Part shown: in pieces, positions 32,347 through 43,879 of the stretch | How positions within the stretch are numbered: the stretch's first letter is position 1 | How the letters are laid out: each line of letters starts with the position of its first letter | Source of the DNA: Lucinisca nassula | Taxonomy: Eukaryota > Mollusca > Bivalvia > Lucinida > Lucinidae | Assembly: GCA_963580285.1 (NCBI GenBank) | Contig: OY757019.1 | Location: forward strand, 64,748,587-64,812,586 | Reading direction: 5' to 3' | DNA: 64,000 bases | The notes under the pieces: generated by a model | The model's input: the letters and a program-made list of their open reading frames with translations, nothing else | Told to the model about the DNA's origin: nothing | The model's database searches: none | Program-made: the position numbers and the translations under genes

Positions 32347-34230
32347 ACAAGAGGGCCCAGAGGGCCCTGAGTCGCTCACCTGAGATTTGTGTCTCCAGTA
32401 TATTCTAGGCCCGAGGGCTATAATTTGAACAAACTTGGAAATGGTCCACTAGATGAAGCTTCATACCAAATATCAAAGACCTGGACCTTCTGGTTTCAGA
32501 CAAGAAGATTTTTAAAGGTTTTCCCTATATAAGCCTATGAAAATTGTTTGTTTGTTTGATTTGAGGTTTAACGTCCCCGTCAACACTGTAAAGGTCATTT
32601 TGGAGACGTTGCTTCCATTTTTGTGGGACTTTTACCCGACATTGAGATGAAATGACATCTCAAGCCCTGTCGCCCAATGAAACCAATAGGGTTTATTAGC
32701 ATGGACGGTCCGCCTCGCACCGCGGTTCAAGGACAGGCTTAGATCCTCTAAGCGGTTTACCAGTACTAGTGTGCGGGCCGGATTCAGCTCTGCGTGGAAG
32801 CATCATGCAGCCCATATATTTCTTCAAGCCCCAAGCCTATGAAAAACCAAAGGGTCCCGGGTGGGGGCATTTTTGGCCCCAGGGCTATAATTTGAACAAT
32901 CTTGAAAGAGGTCCACTAGATGAAGCTTCACACTTAATTCCAAAGATCTGGGCCTTGCGGTTTCAGAGAAGAAGATTTTTAAAGATTTTCCCTGTATAAG
33001 CCTATGTAAAACCAAAGGCCCCAGGGGCGGGGGCATTTTTGGCCCCAAGGCTATAATTTGAACAATCTTAGTAAAGGTCCACCAGGTAAAGCTTCACACC
33101 AAATATTAAAGACCTGGGCCTTGTGAAGAAGAAGATTTTGTTAATGATTTTCCCTATATAAGCCTACATGTATGTAAAACCATAGGCCCCCGGGGCGGGG
33201 GCATTTTGGCCCCCAGGGCTATAATTTGAACAATCTTGTTAGAGGTCCACTAGATGAAGCTTCACACCAAATATCAAAGATCTGGTCATTGCGGTTTCAG
33301 AGAAGAAGAATTTTAAAGATTTTCCCTGTATAAGCCTATGTAAAACCATAGGCCCCCGGGGCGGGGGCATTTTTGGCCCAAAGGCTATAATATGAACAAT
33401 CTTAGTAGAGGTCCACCAGGTAAAGCTTCACACCAAATATTAAAGACCTGGGCCTTGTGGTTTCAGAGAAGAAGATTTTTTAATGATTTTCCCTATATAA
33501 GCCTATGTAAAACCATAGGCCCCGGGGCGGGGGCATTTTGGCCCCCAGGGCTATAATTTGAACAATCTTGAAAGAGGTCCACTAGATGAAGCTTCAGACC
33601 AAATATCAAAGATCTGTGCCTTGCGGTTTCAGAGAAGAAGATTTTTAAAGATTTTCCCAGTATAAGCCTATGTAAAACCAAAGGCCTCCGGGGCGGGGGC
33701 ATTTTTGGTCCAAAGGCTATAATTTGAACAATTTTAGTATTGGTCCACCAGGTAAAGCTTCACACCAAATATTAAAGACCTGGGCCTTGTGGTTTCAGAG
33801 AAGATTTTTTAATGATTTTCCCTATATAAGCCTATGTAAAACCAAAGGCCCCCGGGGCGGGGGCATTTTGGCCCCCAGGGCCATAATTTGAACATCTTGG
33901 TAGAGGTCCACTAGATGAAGCTAAATATCAAATATCGATGACCTGGGCCTTGCGGTTTCAGAGAAAAAGATTTTTAAAGTTTTCTTTTAAAAAATCTATT
34001 TTTAGCTCCTGTGACCTAGATGTGCAATGGACCGGAACCATTTGAACAACTTTGAAAGGGGACCACCTAACGATCATTCCTGTGAAGTTTGGTCAAAATC
34101 TGATCAGGAGGAGATGTCATTTGAAGAAAAAGTTTACGCACACACGCACACACGCACGCACGCACTGACGACGGACGACGGACGAAAAGTGATCACAAAA
34201 GCTCTCCTTGTCACTACGTGACAGGTGAGC
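32347..34230 (+). mobile_element. Short element copy 2, both ends present
   Basis: The 5' end ACAAGAGGGCCCAGAGGGCC and GCTCACC (32,374-32,380) match copy 1. The core of ~165-bp units runs 32,846-33,990. The 3' part has ACGCACACACGCACGC simple repeats, then a hairpin GTCACTACGTGAC and the terminus AGGTGAGC at 34,230, followed by TAAAAA. GGTGAGC is the complement of the subterminal GCTCACC at the 5' end. Left and right flanks join to an ordinary array unit (CTTCATATAAAAA...). No open frame of note. Non-autonomous Helentron-type (HINE) element is a hypothesis. Confidence 0.8.
32544..32832 (-). mobile_element. SINE-like retroposon (duplicate)
   Basis: Same 289-bp insert with the same AAGCCTATGAAAA flanks as at 26,737, carried along by the segmental duplication. 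Confidence 0.75.
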
Positions 34231-35485
34231 TAAAAAGATTAGGGGTGGGGCATTGCCCCGGACGGGGTGGGGCATGGGCCCGCACATCCCAGGGGACCCC
34301 TAGTTTGGTGTCACTGAATGCGTCTTATCATAAGATAAAAAAAGAATATATATGGTTTAGGGATGGGGATCTGATATATGAAGTGGATGGGTGGGGCATG
34401 GACCCGGCGCACCCTAGGTTGAAATCACTGAATGCGTCTTATCATAAGGTACAAGAATATGTATGGTTTAGGGGTGGGGATCTAAACGATTTCTGAGATA
34501 TTGTGACTTTTACGAAGTGGAGGGGGTTGGGGCAAGGCCCAGGCACATCGCAGGGGATCCACAGGTTGGTGTTACTGAATTTGTCTTATCATAAGAAACA
34601 AGAATATGTATGGCTTGGGGTGGGGATCTGGATGGTTTCCGAGATATATCGCCTTCATATAAAAAAGATGAGGGGTGGGGCATGGCCCCGGACGGGGTGG
34701 GGCATGGGCCCGGCACATCCAAGGGGACCCCTAGTTTGGTGTCACTGAATGCGTCTTATCATAAGAAAAAAAGAATATATATGGTTTAGGGGTGGGGATC
34801 TGAATGGCTTCTGAGATATATGATGTGGAGGGGTGGGGCATGACCCCGGCGCACCCTATGTTGAAATCACTGAATGCGACTTATCATAAAGTACAAGAAT
34901 ATGTATGGTTTAGGGGTGGGATATAAACGGTAGCTGAGATATTGGGCCTTTTAAGAAGTGAAGGGGTTGGGGCATGGGCCCGGCAAATCCCAGGGGACCA
35001 CCAGTTTGGTGTCACTGAATGCGTCTTATCATAAGAAAAAAAAAAGAATATATTTGGTTTAGGGGTGGGGATCTGAATGGCTTCTGAGATATATGAAGTG
35101 GAGTGATGGGGCATGGCCCAGGCGCACCCTAGGTTGAAATCACTGAATGCGTCTTATACAAGAATATGTATGGTTTAGGGGTGGGGATATGAACGGTTTC
35201 TGAGATATTGGACATTTTACGAAGTGGAGGGGATGGGGTTAGGCCCAGGCACATCCCAGGGGATCCCAACGTTGGTGTCACTGAATGTGTCTTATCATAA
35301 GAAACAAGAATATATATGACTTTGGAGTGGGGATCTGGATGGTGTCCGAGATATATCGCCTTTTATGAAGTGGATGGGTGGGGCATGGCACCGGCGCACC
35401 CTGGGAGACCCCTAGGTTGGTATCACTGAATACGTCTTATCACAAGAAACAAGAATATATATGGTTTTGGGGTGGGGATCTAAAC
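34231..35485. repeat. Tandem array, right part
   Basis: Array units of A-D type continue after the short element and stop at ~35,485 within an A unit (GGGGATCTAAACG). A foldback-related sequence begins there. Confidence 0.85.
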
Positions 35486-36182
35486 GCTAGTTGAGGAAAA
35501 AGATAAAATGCGAGGCTTTGCCGAGTCTTTTGTACCTTTTCCTTCACGGGTTTTATAGGTTCAATAATGACTGAGCAGGAATGTTTTTGATGTATATACA
35601 TGTATAACAAAATCTTTCAATTCTAATTATAACAGGTTTTGACGCGACGTCACTGCCTTACATCGTCAAAGGAACGTTATGTAACGAGAAGAGGTTTTTG
35701 CGTATAGATCTGTGCAGTATTCAGTTCTATCATATGATAACGACAAGCCGTGGCATTTTGTGTGGCTGTGTGATGGATGGATTTTCAATTTTTATCATCT
35801 CTGTTTTCTTTAAAATTTTACGTTCATGATAGCACTCTAAGGTAAAAATGATTAAATTATTAATTGGTCGCGTCTAGTGCGGACGGGACTTTGCGGATGC
35901 GAGCAGAGAGGGAACAGGGGAGTCTGAGTACCCTGCAGCCTCGCCGTGACCTCCATTTTTCGCTCATGTAATAGGTGGCACTGGTCTCTGTATGGGACTG
36001 GGCATGCGCAAGTGAGGTTTCACGTGACAGAATGCCGAAGTCACGTTTTCGCTTGGTGCTGGTGTCTTCACTTTCAATGATCAGGTACAGTCGTCGACTT
36101 TTTATGTGTATGTCATTAATACAAGAATGCAGTATTCTCAAATTGACAGTAGCACGTCTGCTAACAAGCACTGTTAAAAGAT
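35486..36182. other. Foldback-related repeat and LINE 5' leader
   Basis: GTTGAGGAAAAAGATAAAAT and GCGAGGCTTTGCCGAG at 35,491-35,525 are a diverged relative of the palindrome at 5,917-6,020. The rest, up to the first endonuclease codons at ~36,183, is probably LINE 5' UTR or flank. No gene is recognised. Confidence 0.45.
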
Positions 36183-36621
36183 TGGCCACTGGAATTTAAA
36201 TGGTATCGTGTCTAAACAATACGGAAAAAAACTCGAACACAGAGAAGTATTTACTATGGTAAGGAATTTTGACATATTTGGGGTTAGCGAAACTCACTTG
36301 TTGCCAAATAATTGGAAGCAGATTGACACTTTCAAAGATTTTCACTCTTATAGAAAGCCGGGTAAAAGGCATAATTATGGTAGCGGAGGAATTTCAGTAT
36401 ACATTAAAAACGATATTGTAAAAGGTACTTCAGTTATACACGGCGAATCACCAGATTTTATTTGGGTGTGTCTGAAGAATTCTTTCTTTGATTTAGAAGA
36501 GGATATCTTTATAGGTTTCATATACATTTCGCCAGTAAATTCGAGTGTTAACAACTATCAAGAATATCAGTCTTTTGAACTGTTAGAAAAGGACATTTGC
36601 AAGTTCATTTTTGATTTTTAT
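36183..36621 (+). pseudogene. Second LINE, endonuclease N-terminal half
   Basis: APE-type endonuclease start: GHWNLNGIVSKQYGKKL (Asn block), FDIFGVSETHLLPNNW (catalytic Glu), YGSGGISVYIKND and FIGFIYISPVNSS. The frame is open until the ribozyme repeat inserts at ~36,622. It continues at 37,005. Together with 37.0-38.7 and 42.26-43.9 kb it forms one LINE, related to the minus-strand LINE at 13.8-16.0 kb, whose endonuclease part is missing. Confidence 0.85.
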
Positions 36622-36987
36622 TTGCCTTCACTGTAGCTGGTGTTGTGCCGTGTGGCGGCCGTAAAACGTCTCCCCGTACATCAACCATAGTGCAGTTTAT
36701 ATTTTACTTTTGGTCCATTGAGATTAGCGTGAATATTCTGAGAAATCAGAAATAAATTATTGGTTTAGATTCATATTCTAGACAGGTTTTTAATTATTTG
36801 GACCCTATTTTGATTTATATCAGTTTTTGAATCGACTGCCTATTCGAAATTCGCAAAATTGCAGTATGTTTCCTCTGGCTTTCTTTGCCGGATCATTACA
36901 GGGTCACTAATGAGGCTTTATTAGCCGAAACTACGTAGTATGACCCATCTTCTTTCTTATGAATGTTTTCATTGCTCTTAAAGGAAC
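36622..36987 (+). mobile_element. Retrozyme-like repeat inserted in LINE endonuclease
   Basis: A 366-bp insert flanked by identical 17-bp sequences, TCATTTTTGATTTTTAT (36,605-36,621 and 36,988-37,004). Insert plus one flank equals 383 bp, the tandem unit length. The orientation is opposite to the other copies. It begins TTGCCTTCACTGTAGCTGG and ends CTCTTAAAGGAAC. The flank may be a target duplication or the repeat's own edge, because similar AT-rich sequence borders every copy. Confidence 0.82.
36901..36946 (+). ncRNA. Hammerhead ribozyme with mutated core
   Basis: All stems match the intact copies, but the core reads CTAATGA instead of CTGATGA (36,906-36,912). The changed base corresponds to G5, an essential core residue, so this copy is predicted inactive. 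Confidence 0.8.
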
Positions 36988-37004
36988 TCATTTTTGATTT
37001 TTAT

Positions 37005-37742
37005 ATTCAAATCTAAGGGCAAAATATTGCTAATGGGGGATCTTAATAGCAGGGTTGGTGGCCTTCCAGATTTCAATGTCAGTGATGACGACAAATATAC
37101 CCCCGTGCCAGACGTCTACAAGGCCGACGAGGGTGATTCTTGTTGTAATCGCAGAAATAAGGATAGCTTTTATACAAATGAATATGGTAACCGATTAACT
37201 GAACTGTGTATTGCAGCAGAACTCAGAATATTAAATGGTAGAACTCTAGGGGATTTAGACGGCAAATTAACTTGCCATAAATGGAATGGTTCCTCAGTAG
37301 TAGATTATGGGATAGTCCAAAATGACATATTTTACATCATTGATTATTTTAAGGTACATGACTTTTTAGGTCATTTGTCAGACCACTGTTCTATTTCATT
37401 GGAACTCAAGTGCAAACTAAAGAACAGAACAAATAGATGCTTTAAATAAGCCCAGTTTTAAATGGGATAGTCAGTCAGACTTGGTTACAGATCAACATTG
37501 TCATTAAACTATATATGTGAAAAAATAAATAAAATTTGTAACATGCGTTCAGATATTGGTATAAGCGTTGGTGAAATGACAGAGGAAACTAATAATATAT
37601 TATTAATTGCTGCAAATCGGGCATTTGTGCAACGCAAATGTTCAAGAAAACACAAGCAAAAGAAAAGAAAATGGTTCGATAAAGACTGTTTTAATTTAAG
37701 AAAAGAAGTTATTAAATTGGGCAGAAAATTGTGTAGAAATAG
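37005..37742 (+). pseudogene. Second LINE, endonuclease C-terminal half and linker
   Basis: GKILLMGDLNSRVGG (catalytic Asp/Asn block, ~37,020), GNRLTELCIAAELRILNGR, TCHKWNGSSVVDYGI and LGHLSDHCSISLEL (terminal S-D-H block, ~37,370) complete the endonuclease. A frameshift near 37,445 leads into a basic linker, KHKQKKRKWFDKDCFNLRKE. It is cut at ~37,743 by a PLE 3' fragment. Confidence 0.85.
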
Positions 37743-38016
37743 GGTGGAAATCTTCCACTGACCGTTCCAAGGCGGCTCTTCCGTGGCGATTTATTTATGT
37801 TGTTGTTTGTTACTTACTGTGTGTATCACTTGTGTCTTTTAATTTTGGATGGCCATATGGCCATTTTGTGGGAAAGTAACTGTCCATATGGCCTTCCTTT
37901 GTTTAGGTTTCCATTATGGTCTGGTCGCTTAATGTTTGTATTTCTTTCCCTTTGATGTCTTTTATGGATGGAGTAAGTTAATTGTATCAATTCCTGATCT
38001 TTGTTTTACTTCTACT
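37743..38016 (+). mobile_element. 5'-truncated PLE 3' end
   Basis: Matches the last ~275 bases of the PLE at 18,097-18,371 and 59,139-59,391, ending at the same CTTCTACTTTA boundary. It has no coding capacity and splits the LINE linker. Confidence 0.7.
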
Positions 38017-38707
38017 TTACTCATGAGCAAAGAATGATATTTTTTCAAAGAAAACGAGAACTGAGACAGATAGTTAAGCAGAAGAAACGTATGTTTAGAC
38101 AACAGATATTGGACCAATTAAATGATATGTCTGACAAAAATCAAAAACAGTACTGGGAAATAGTAAAAGACCTCAAAGGACTTGTTTCTAATTCGGTAAA
38201 AGGTATGTGTTCAATCACACCCGAGGAATGGCTTGAACATTTTAGTAAACTTTTATTCACGGACAAACAAAGCACGTGCTCGCAACTTGAAGGACGTATA
38301 ACTGAAATGCTATCGTGTAATTATTTTTCTGATCTTGATTAACAAAAGATTAACAAAATAACAAAAGATGAAATCAAACGTGCAATTCTCACTCTCAAAT
38401 CGGGAAAGGCAATAGGCCTTGATACTGTATCTTCAGAAATGGTAAAATCTTCTTTAACTGCTTTGCAAGATGTCTATGAAAAACTATTCAATCGTATATT
38501 GAGAGAGGGTACCTATCCCAGATGGTGGCATGAAAGTTACATTACACCGATTTATAAATCCGGTCCCCACAACGACCCCTCTAACTACAGAGGTATAGCA
38601 ATAAACAATAAATTGGGGAAGGTATTCAGTAATATATTAAATAGCAGGCTCGAGAAATTTATAATTACAAATAAATTAATAGACGATACACAAATAGGGT
38701 TAAAAAA
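38017..38707 (+). pseudogene. Second LINE, pre-RT and RT N-terminal blocks
   Basis: A basic helical linker (FFQRKRELRQIVKQKKRMFR) precedes RT blocks LKSGKAIGLDTVSSEM, YPRWWHESYITPIYKSGPH and YRGIAINNKLGKVFSNIL, and then DDTQIGLK. The RT is cut at 38,708 by a 3.5-kb element. The codons on either side join as I-G-L-K-T-A-E-R when the insert is removed, so the break is clean. One stop lies near 38,340. Confidence 0.85.
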
Positions 38708-41700
38708 ACAAGAGGCCCATGGGCCACAATGCTCACCAGAACTCAGGCGGACACTGCCCACTGGCAGCCATGTATAGTTTCAGGTTTTAATTAATTGATT
38801 ATAAAGTCTCCCAAACAAACCCCCATTTCAAATGAGCACCCATGTGGACTCTGTATCTGAAATATTAGGCCTTTTATGAGGAGGAAGGATGAGACATGGA
38901 CCCAACAGAGCCCTGAATGGTATCACTGAATCCATCTTATCATAAGGCACATGAATATATATGGTTTAGGGGCTGGGATGTGTACTGTTCCTGAGATATA
39001 AGGCCTTTTAAGCTGCGAAGGGGTTGGAGCATAGCCCTGGCAGACCCCAGGAAAGCCAAGATTGTTGTCGCTGAATGTGTCTTATAATAAGGACCAAGAA
39101 AATATATTGTTTAGGGGTGGGGATATGAACAGTTTCCAAGATATGAGGCCCTCTTATGATGAGGAGAGGAATGGCACCTGTGGACCCCCAAGTTTGTGTG
39201 ACTGAATGTGTCTAACCATAAGAAACAAGAATATATATGATTATGAGGTGGGTATCTTAATAGTGTCTGAGATATATGGCCTTTAATGAAGTAGAGGCGT
39301 GGGCCATGGCATCAGCATGTTGCCCTAGCACATAGACGCATTGATGTAAGTGAATGGGTCTTATTATAGGGAACACAACTATACATATTTTAGGGGTGGG
39401 GATCTGAACAGTTTCTGAGATATATTGCATTTTATGAAGTGGAAGGGTGGGGCATAGCCCCAGCACACCCCCAGAGACCCCTAGGTTGGTATCACTGAAT
39501 GTGTCTCATCATCAGGAACAAGAATATATATGGTTTAGGGGTGGGGGTTCTGAATGGTTTCTGAGATATTGGGCCTTTTACGAAGTGGAGGGGGTTGGGC
39601 ATGGCCCCGGCACATCCCAGAGGACCCCCAGGTTGGTTTCAATGAATGCCTCTTATCATATGAAACAAGAATATATATGGTTTTGGGATGGGGATCTGAA
39701 TGGTTTTCAAGACGTATCACCTTTTATGAAGTGGAGTTGTGGGGCAAAGCCCCCGTGCGGCCCGGGAGACCCTTAGGTTGGTATCACTGAATGCGTCTTA
39801 TCATAAGTAACAAGAATTTATATGCTTTATGGGTGGGGATCTGAACGGTTTCTGAGATATTGGGCTTTTACTAAGTGCAGGGGGTGGGGCATAGCCCTGG
39901 CACATCCTAGGGGACCCCCAGATTGGTGTCACTGAATGCGTCTTTTCATAAGAAACAAGAATATACATGGTTTTGGGGTGGGGATCTGAAGGGTTTCCGA
40001 GATATATCACCTTTTATGAAGTGGAAGGTTGGGGCATAGCCCTGGTGCGGCCTGGGAGATCCTAAGATTGATATCACTGAATGCATCTTAACATAAGGAA
40101 CAAGAATTTATATGGTTTAGGGGTGGGGATCTGAACGGTTTCTGAGATATTGGGCCTTTTATGAAGTGGAGGGGTCGGGCATAGCCCCCCGTGCGGCAAG
40201 GGAGACCCTAAGGTTGGTATCACTGAATGTGTCTTTTCATAAGGAACAAGAATTTAAATGGTTTAGGGGTGGGGATCTGAACGGTTTCTGAATTATTCAG
40301 CCTTTTACGAAGTGGAGGGGTCGGGGCATAAGCCCCGCCACATCCTAGGGGACCCTCAGATTGGTGTCACTGAATGCGTCTTATCATAAGAAACAAGAAT
40401 ATATATAGTTTAGGGGTGGGGATCTTAATGGTTTCTGAGATATATGGCATTTATGAAGTGGAAGGATGGGGCATGGCCCCAGCGCACCCCAGAGAGACCC
40501 CAATGTTGGTATCACTGAATGTGTCTTATCATAAGGAACAAGAATATATATGGTTTAGGGGTGGGGATCTCAATGGTTTCTGAGATAAATGGCATTTTAT
40601 GAAGTGGAGGGAGTGGGGCATGTCCCCGGCACATCCCGGGGGGACCCCAAGGTTGGTGTCACTTAATGCATCTTAGCATAAGGAACAAGAATATATATAG
40701 TTTAGGGGTGGGGATCTGAATGGTTTCTGAGATAAATGGCATTTTATGAAATAGAGGGGGCAGGGCATGTCCCCGGCACATCCCGGGGGACCCCCAGGTT
40801 GGTGTCACTTAATGCATCTTATCATAAGGAACAAGAATACATATGGTTTAGGGGTTGGGATCTGTAAGGTTTCTGAGATATAAGGCATTTTATGAAGTGG
40901 AGGGGGCGGGGCATGGCCCCGGCACAACCTAGGGGACCCCCAGATTGACATAAAAGCATATGGCCGAGAGAAGTTACTCAAGGAACATGTTTATGTAAGT
41001 TTTGTAAAAATATCTGCAATGACTTGGCAGTAAATGCCATTTTTCAGTTTTCCCCATTATAAGTCAATGGAAACTCTAAGTTGCCATAGCAACAAAACTA
41101 AAAGGCCAAATTTCATAAAAAACACAAAACCTGTAAAGGCAAATATGGTGAATATTTTCATAAAGTCTCAGCCTCCTACAGCATATGGTTTCTGAGGAGA
41201 TGATTTTTTAAGTATTTTTTGTCTATTTTTTGCATTTTGGTTTCCATGGCAACCAAAACAAATAAGCAGTAGGCCTAAAATCATATGGCAGATAGTAGAT
41301 TCCCTAAGGAATATTTCTATGAAAGTTTTGTCAAAATATCTGCAGCCGCTTGGCAGTAAATGCCATTTTTCAATTTTCCCCATTATAAGTCTATGGAAAT
41401 TCTAAGTTGCCATAGCAACCAAACTAATGAGCCGAATTTCATAAAAAACACAAATTTTCAATCCCCCAACCCAAGGATGCTACAGATGAAATTTGGGCCC
41501 AATGGGCCTAGCGGGTTCAGAGGAGAAGTCGTTTAAAAGTGTTGACGTCACACGACGTAGACGACGCAGACGCCGACGGACAACTGCCTATCCTATAAGC
41601 TCCCCGGAGCCTTCGGCTCTGGTGAGCTAAAAATTGTCTAAATATCTGCAACGGCCTGGCAGTTAATGCCATTTTTCAATATTCCCCATTAAAAGTCAAT

Positions 41701-42256
41701 GGAAACATTTAAGTTGCCATAGCAACCAATCTAAAAAGCCGAATTCCATAAAAAACACAAAACCCGTTGAGGCTAATATGGAGAATTTTTTCAGTAAATC
41801 TCAGCCTCATAGAGCATATGGTTCGTGAGGAGATGATTTTTAAGTATTTTTTCTTCTATTTTTTTGCATTTTGGTTTCCATGGCAACCAATAAAATTGAG
41901 CAGTAGGCCTAAAATCATATGGTAGATACTAGATTGCTTAAGGAACATTTCTATGAAAGTTTTGTTCCAATATCTGCAAAGGCTTGGCAGTTAATGCCAT
42001 TTTTCAATTTCCCCCATTATAAGTCTATGGGAGCTCTAAGTTGCTATAGCAACCAAACTAATGGGCCAATTTTCATAAAAAACACAAACTTTCAATCCCC
42101 CAGCCCAAGGATGCTACAGATGAAATTTGGACTCAATCGGCCCAGTGGCTTCAGAGGAGATGTCGTTTGAAAATGTTAACGCCAGACGACGACGACGACA
42201 ACGACGGACAACTGCCTATCCTATAAGCTCCCCCGGAGCCTTTGGCTCTGGTGAGC
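38708..42256 (+). mobile_element. 3.5-kb short-element relative with array core
   Basis: The 5' end ACAAGAGGCCCATGGGCC is palindromic, with GCTCACC at 38,731-38,737. The core (38,800-40,950) consists of diverged ~145-bp units of the main array family. The 3' part (40,950-42,256) is itself duplicated, with two copies of a ~620-bp block each ending CGACGG...GCCTATCCTATAAGCTCC, a GAGCCTTCGGCTC or GAGCCTTTGGCTC hairpin, and GGTGAGC (41,627 and 42,256) followed by TAAAAA. No protein is encoded. It shares both ends with the element at 32,347 despite a different core, which defines a family. It sits in the RT gene of the second LINE. Confidence 0.82.
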
Positions 42257-43879
42257 TAAAAACTGCAGAACGACGGATCATGTTTATAGTTCGGGCATCG
42301 ATTGAAAAATATGTGAAGAAACTGAAATCGCCCCTTTATGTTTGCTTTGTTGATTTTAGAAAAGCATATGACAGTGTTTGGCGACATGCTTTGATGTTAA
42401 AACTTCTTTCACAAAACGTGTCGGGCATGTTCTTTGCAATTCTAAAATCAATGTATTTAAATAATTACATGTGCGTTAAAATTAACGGTGGGGAGAGGAC
42501 ACGTTTCTTTCAGAGTAATGTCGGCCTTCTCCAAGGAGACAATATCAGTCCCCTTCTTTTTAATCTTTACGTGTCCAACTTAAAAGACTACCTCGGAGTA
42601 GATAATGATACGCCAAAATTAGTCAGTAGCGACGTAAATTGCCTAATGTATGCAGATTACCTCATTTTACTTTCAAGTTCTGAAGTTGATTTACAAGTTC
42701 TTTTGAATCGATTGGGAGATTTTTGTCGAAAATGGCGAATGGAAGTCAACACTGATAAAACGAAAGTAATGAAATTCAGTGGTAATGGACATAAATCTAA
42801 AACAATTGTCTTATACAAACACAGACCTTTAGAAAATGTACTGAAGTATAAGTATTTAGGAATTGAATTCAATTCATGTGGGTCATGGAGCAGTGCATTA
42901 TCAAATATTTCGAACAGAGGTTTGAAAGCGTTATTCCTATTGAAAGGCTATGTATGCTCTGGAAATATAAAACCGAAACTTTTCGATCAAATCATTAAAC
43001 CTATTTTATGTTATGGGTCAGAACTGTGGAGCGCATTTGACAGCAACAAGAAATCCTTTCAAAATAATGATGGCATTGCTAAATTTCTAGATTCACTAGA
43101 TATTGAAAAAGTACACATAAAATTTTGTAAATTCATTCTGGGTGTTAACAAAAGGGCAGTAAATTTAGCAGTCAAATGGGAATTGGGACGTTTCCCTATT
43201 GGTATTTCATGCATGCTTCATGCTGTAAAACACTGGTTTCACTTACAAACATCGAGTAACAAATTACTCAGAGAAGCTTTAGTTTTATCTGAAAATCTCC
43301 ATAAAGAACATATATTTACTTGGTATTCATTCTTAACGAGCTTATGTAAAATGGTAGATATAAAAGCATCTTAAGTTACTGCAGAAACAACTGCACTCTT
43401 AAAGATGAGACAATGTGATAAATATGTCCAATACTGGTCAGGTTCTATTAAATCATTGAGCAAGTTGGATACCTATAACTCAGTAAAACAAAAGTTTCGA
43501 ATGGAAAACTATATCTCAGAGGTAAAAAATAGGTCCCAACAGGGTTACACTGACAAAAATGAGGATAAGCAACCATAGATTATCTATAGAAACGGGGAGG
43601 TTTTCTAAAGTACCAAGAAATGATAGGGTATGTGGTTACTGTAAAGCAAAAAATATTTTCGAAATAGAAGACGAGAAACACGTTTTATTGCGGTGTACTG
43701 TTTACTCAGATATAAGGAGTGAGCTTCTTGCTTCAGTGAGAAAACACTGCCCCAAATTTGACTTATTAGATGAACAAAACCAATTATTTTATCTTTTAAA
43801 TTCCGGTGGATCGGTCATAAAGGAAGTAGCACGATTCTACTATGAATCTCAAACCACAAATCTCAGCAGATTGTCCTAG
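42257..43879 (+). pseudogene. Second LINE, catalytic RT and C-terminus
   Basis: RT continues: YVCFVDFRKAYDSVWRHAL (first catalytic Asp), VGLLQGDNISPLLFNLY, and then MYADYLILLSSSEVD, where the YADD active site has become YADY. This loss of a catalytic Asp would abolish polymerase activity. WRMEVNTDKTKVMKF and YKYLGIEF follow, then a long tail with a stop at 43,373-43,375 and a frameshift at ~43,558. The end is a zinc-knuckle-like C-x2-C-x14-H-x4-C motif (~43,635-43,695) and a stop at ~43,879. The clade matches the minus-strand LINE at 13.8 kb. Confidence 0.88.

Noticed and set aside
34141..34190. ACGCACACACGCACGC and GACGGACGACGG tracts as a standalone microsatellite or coding repeat
   Set aside because: They sit at the fixed position just before the 3' hairpin of the short element and have counterparts in other copies, so they are part of that element.
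20480..35485. Dozens of 60-165-codon open frames in the array (e.g. MEGVGQGPGTSQGIPRL-type and KPFRSPPQNH-type peptides)
   Set aside because: They recur in several frames on both strands once per repeat unit, follow unit variants exactly and show no domain. They are shadows of the repeat sequence.
42127..42260. N-terminal ~45 codons of the 415-codon frame as part of the RT protein
   Set aside because: They lie in the 3' end of the inserted short element. True RT coding resumes at 42,257.
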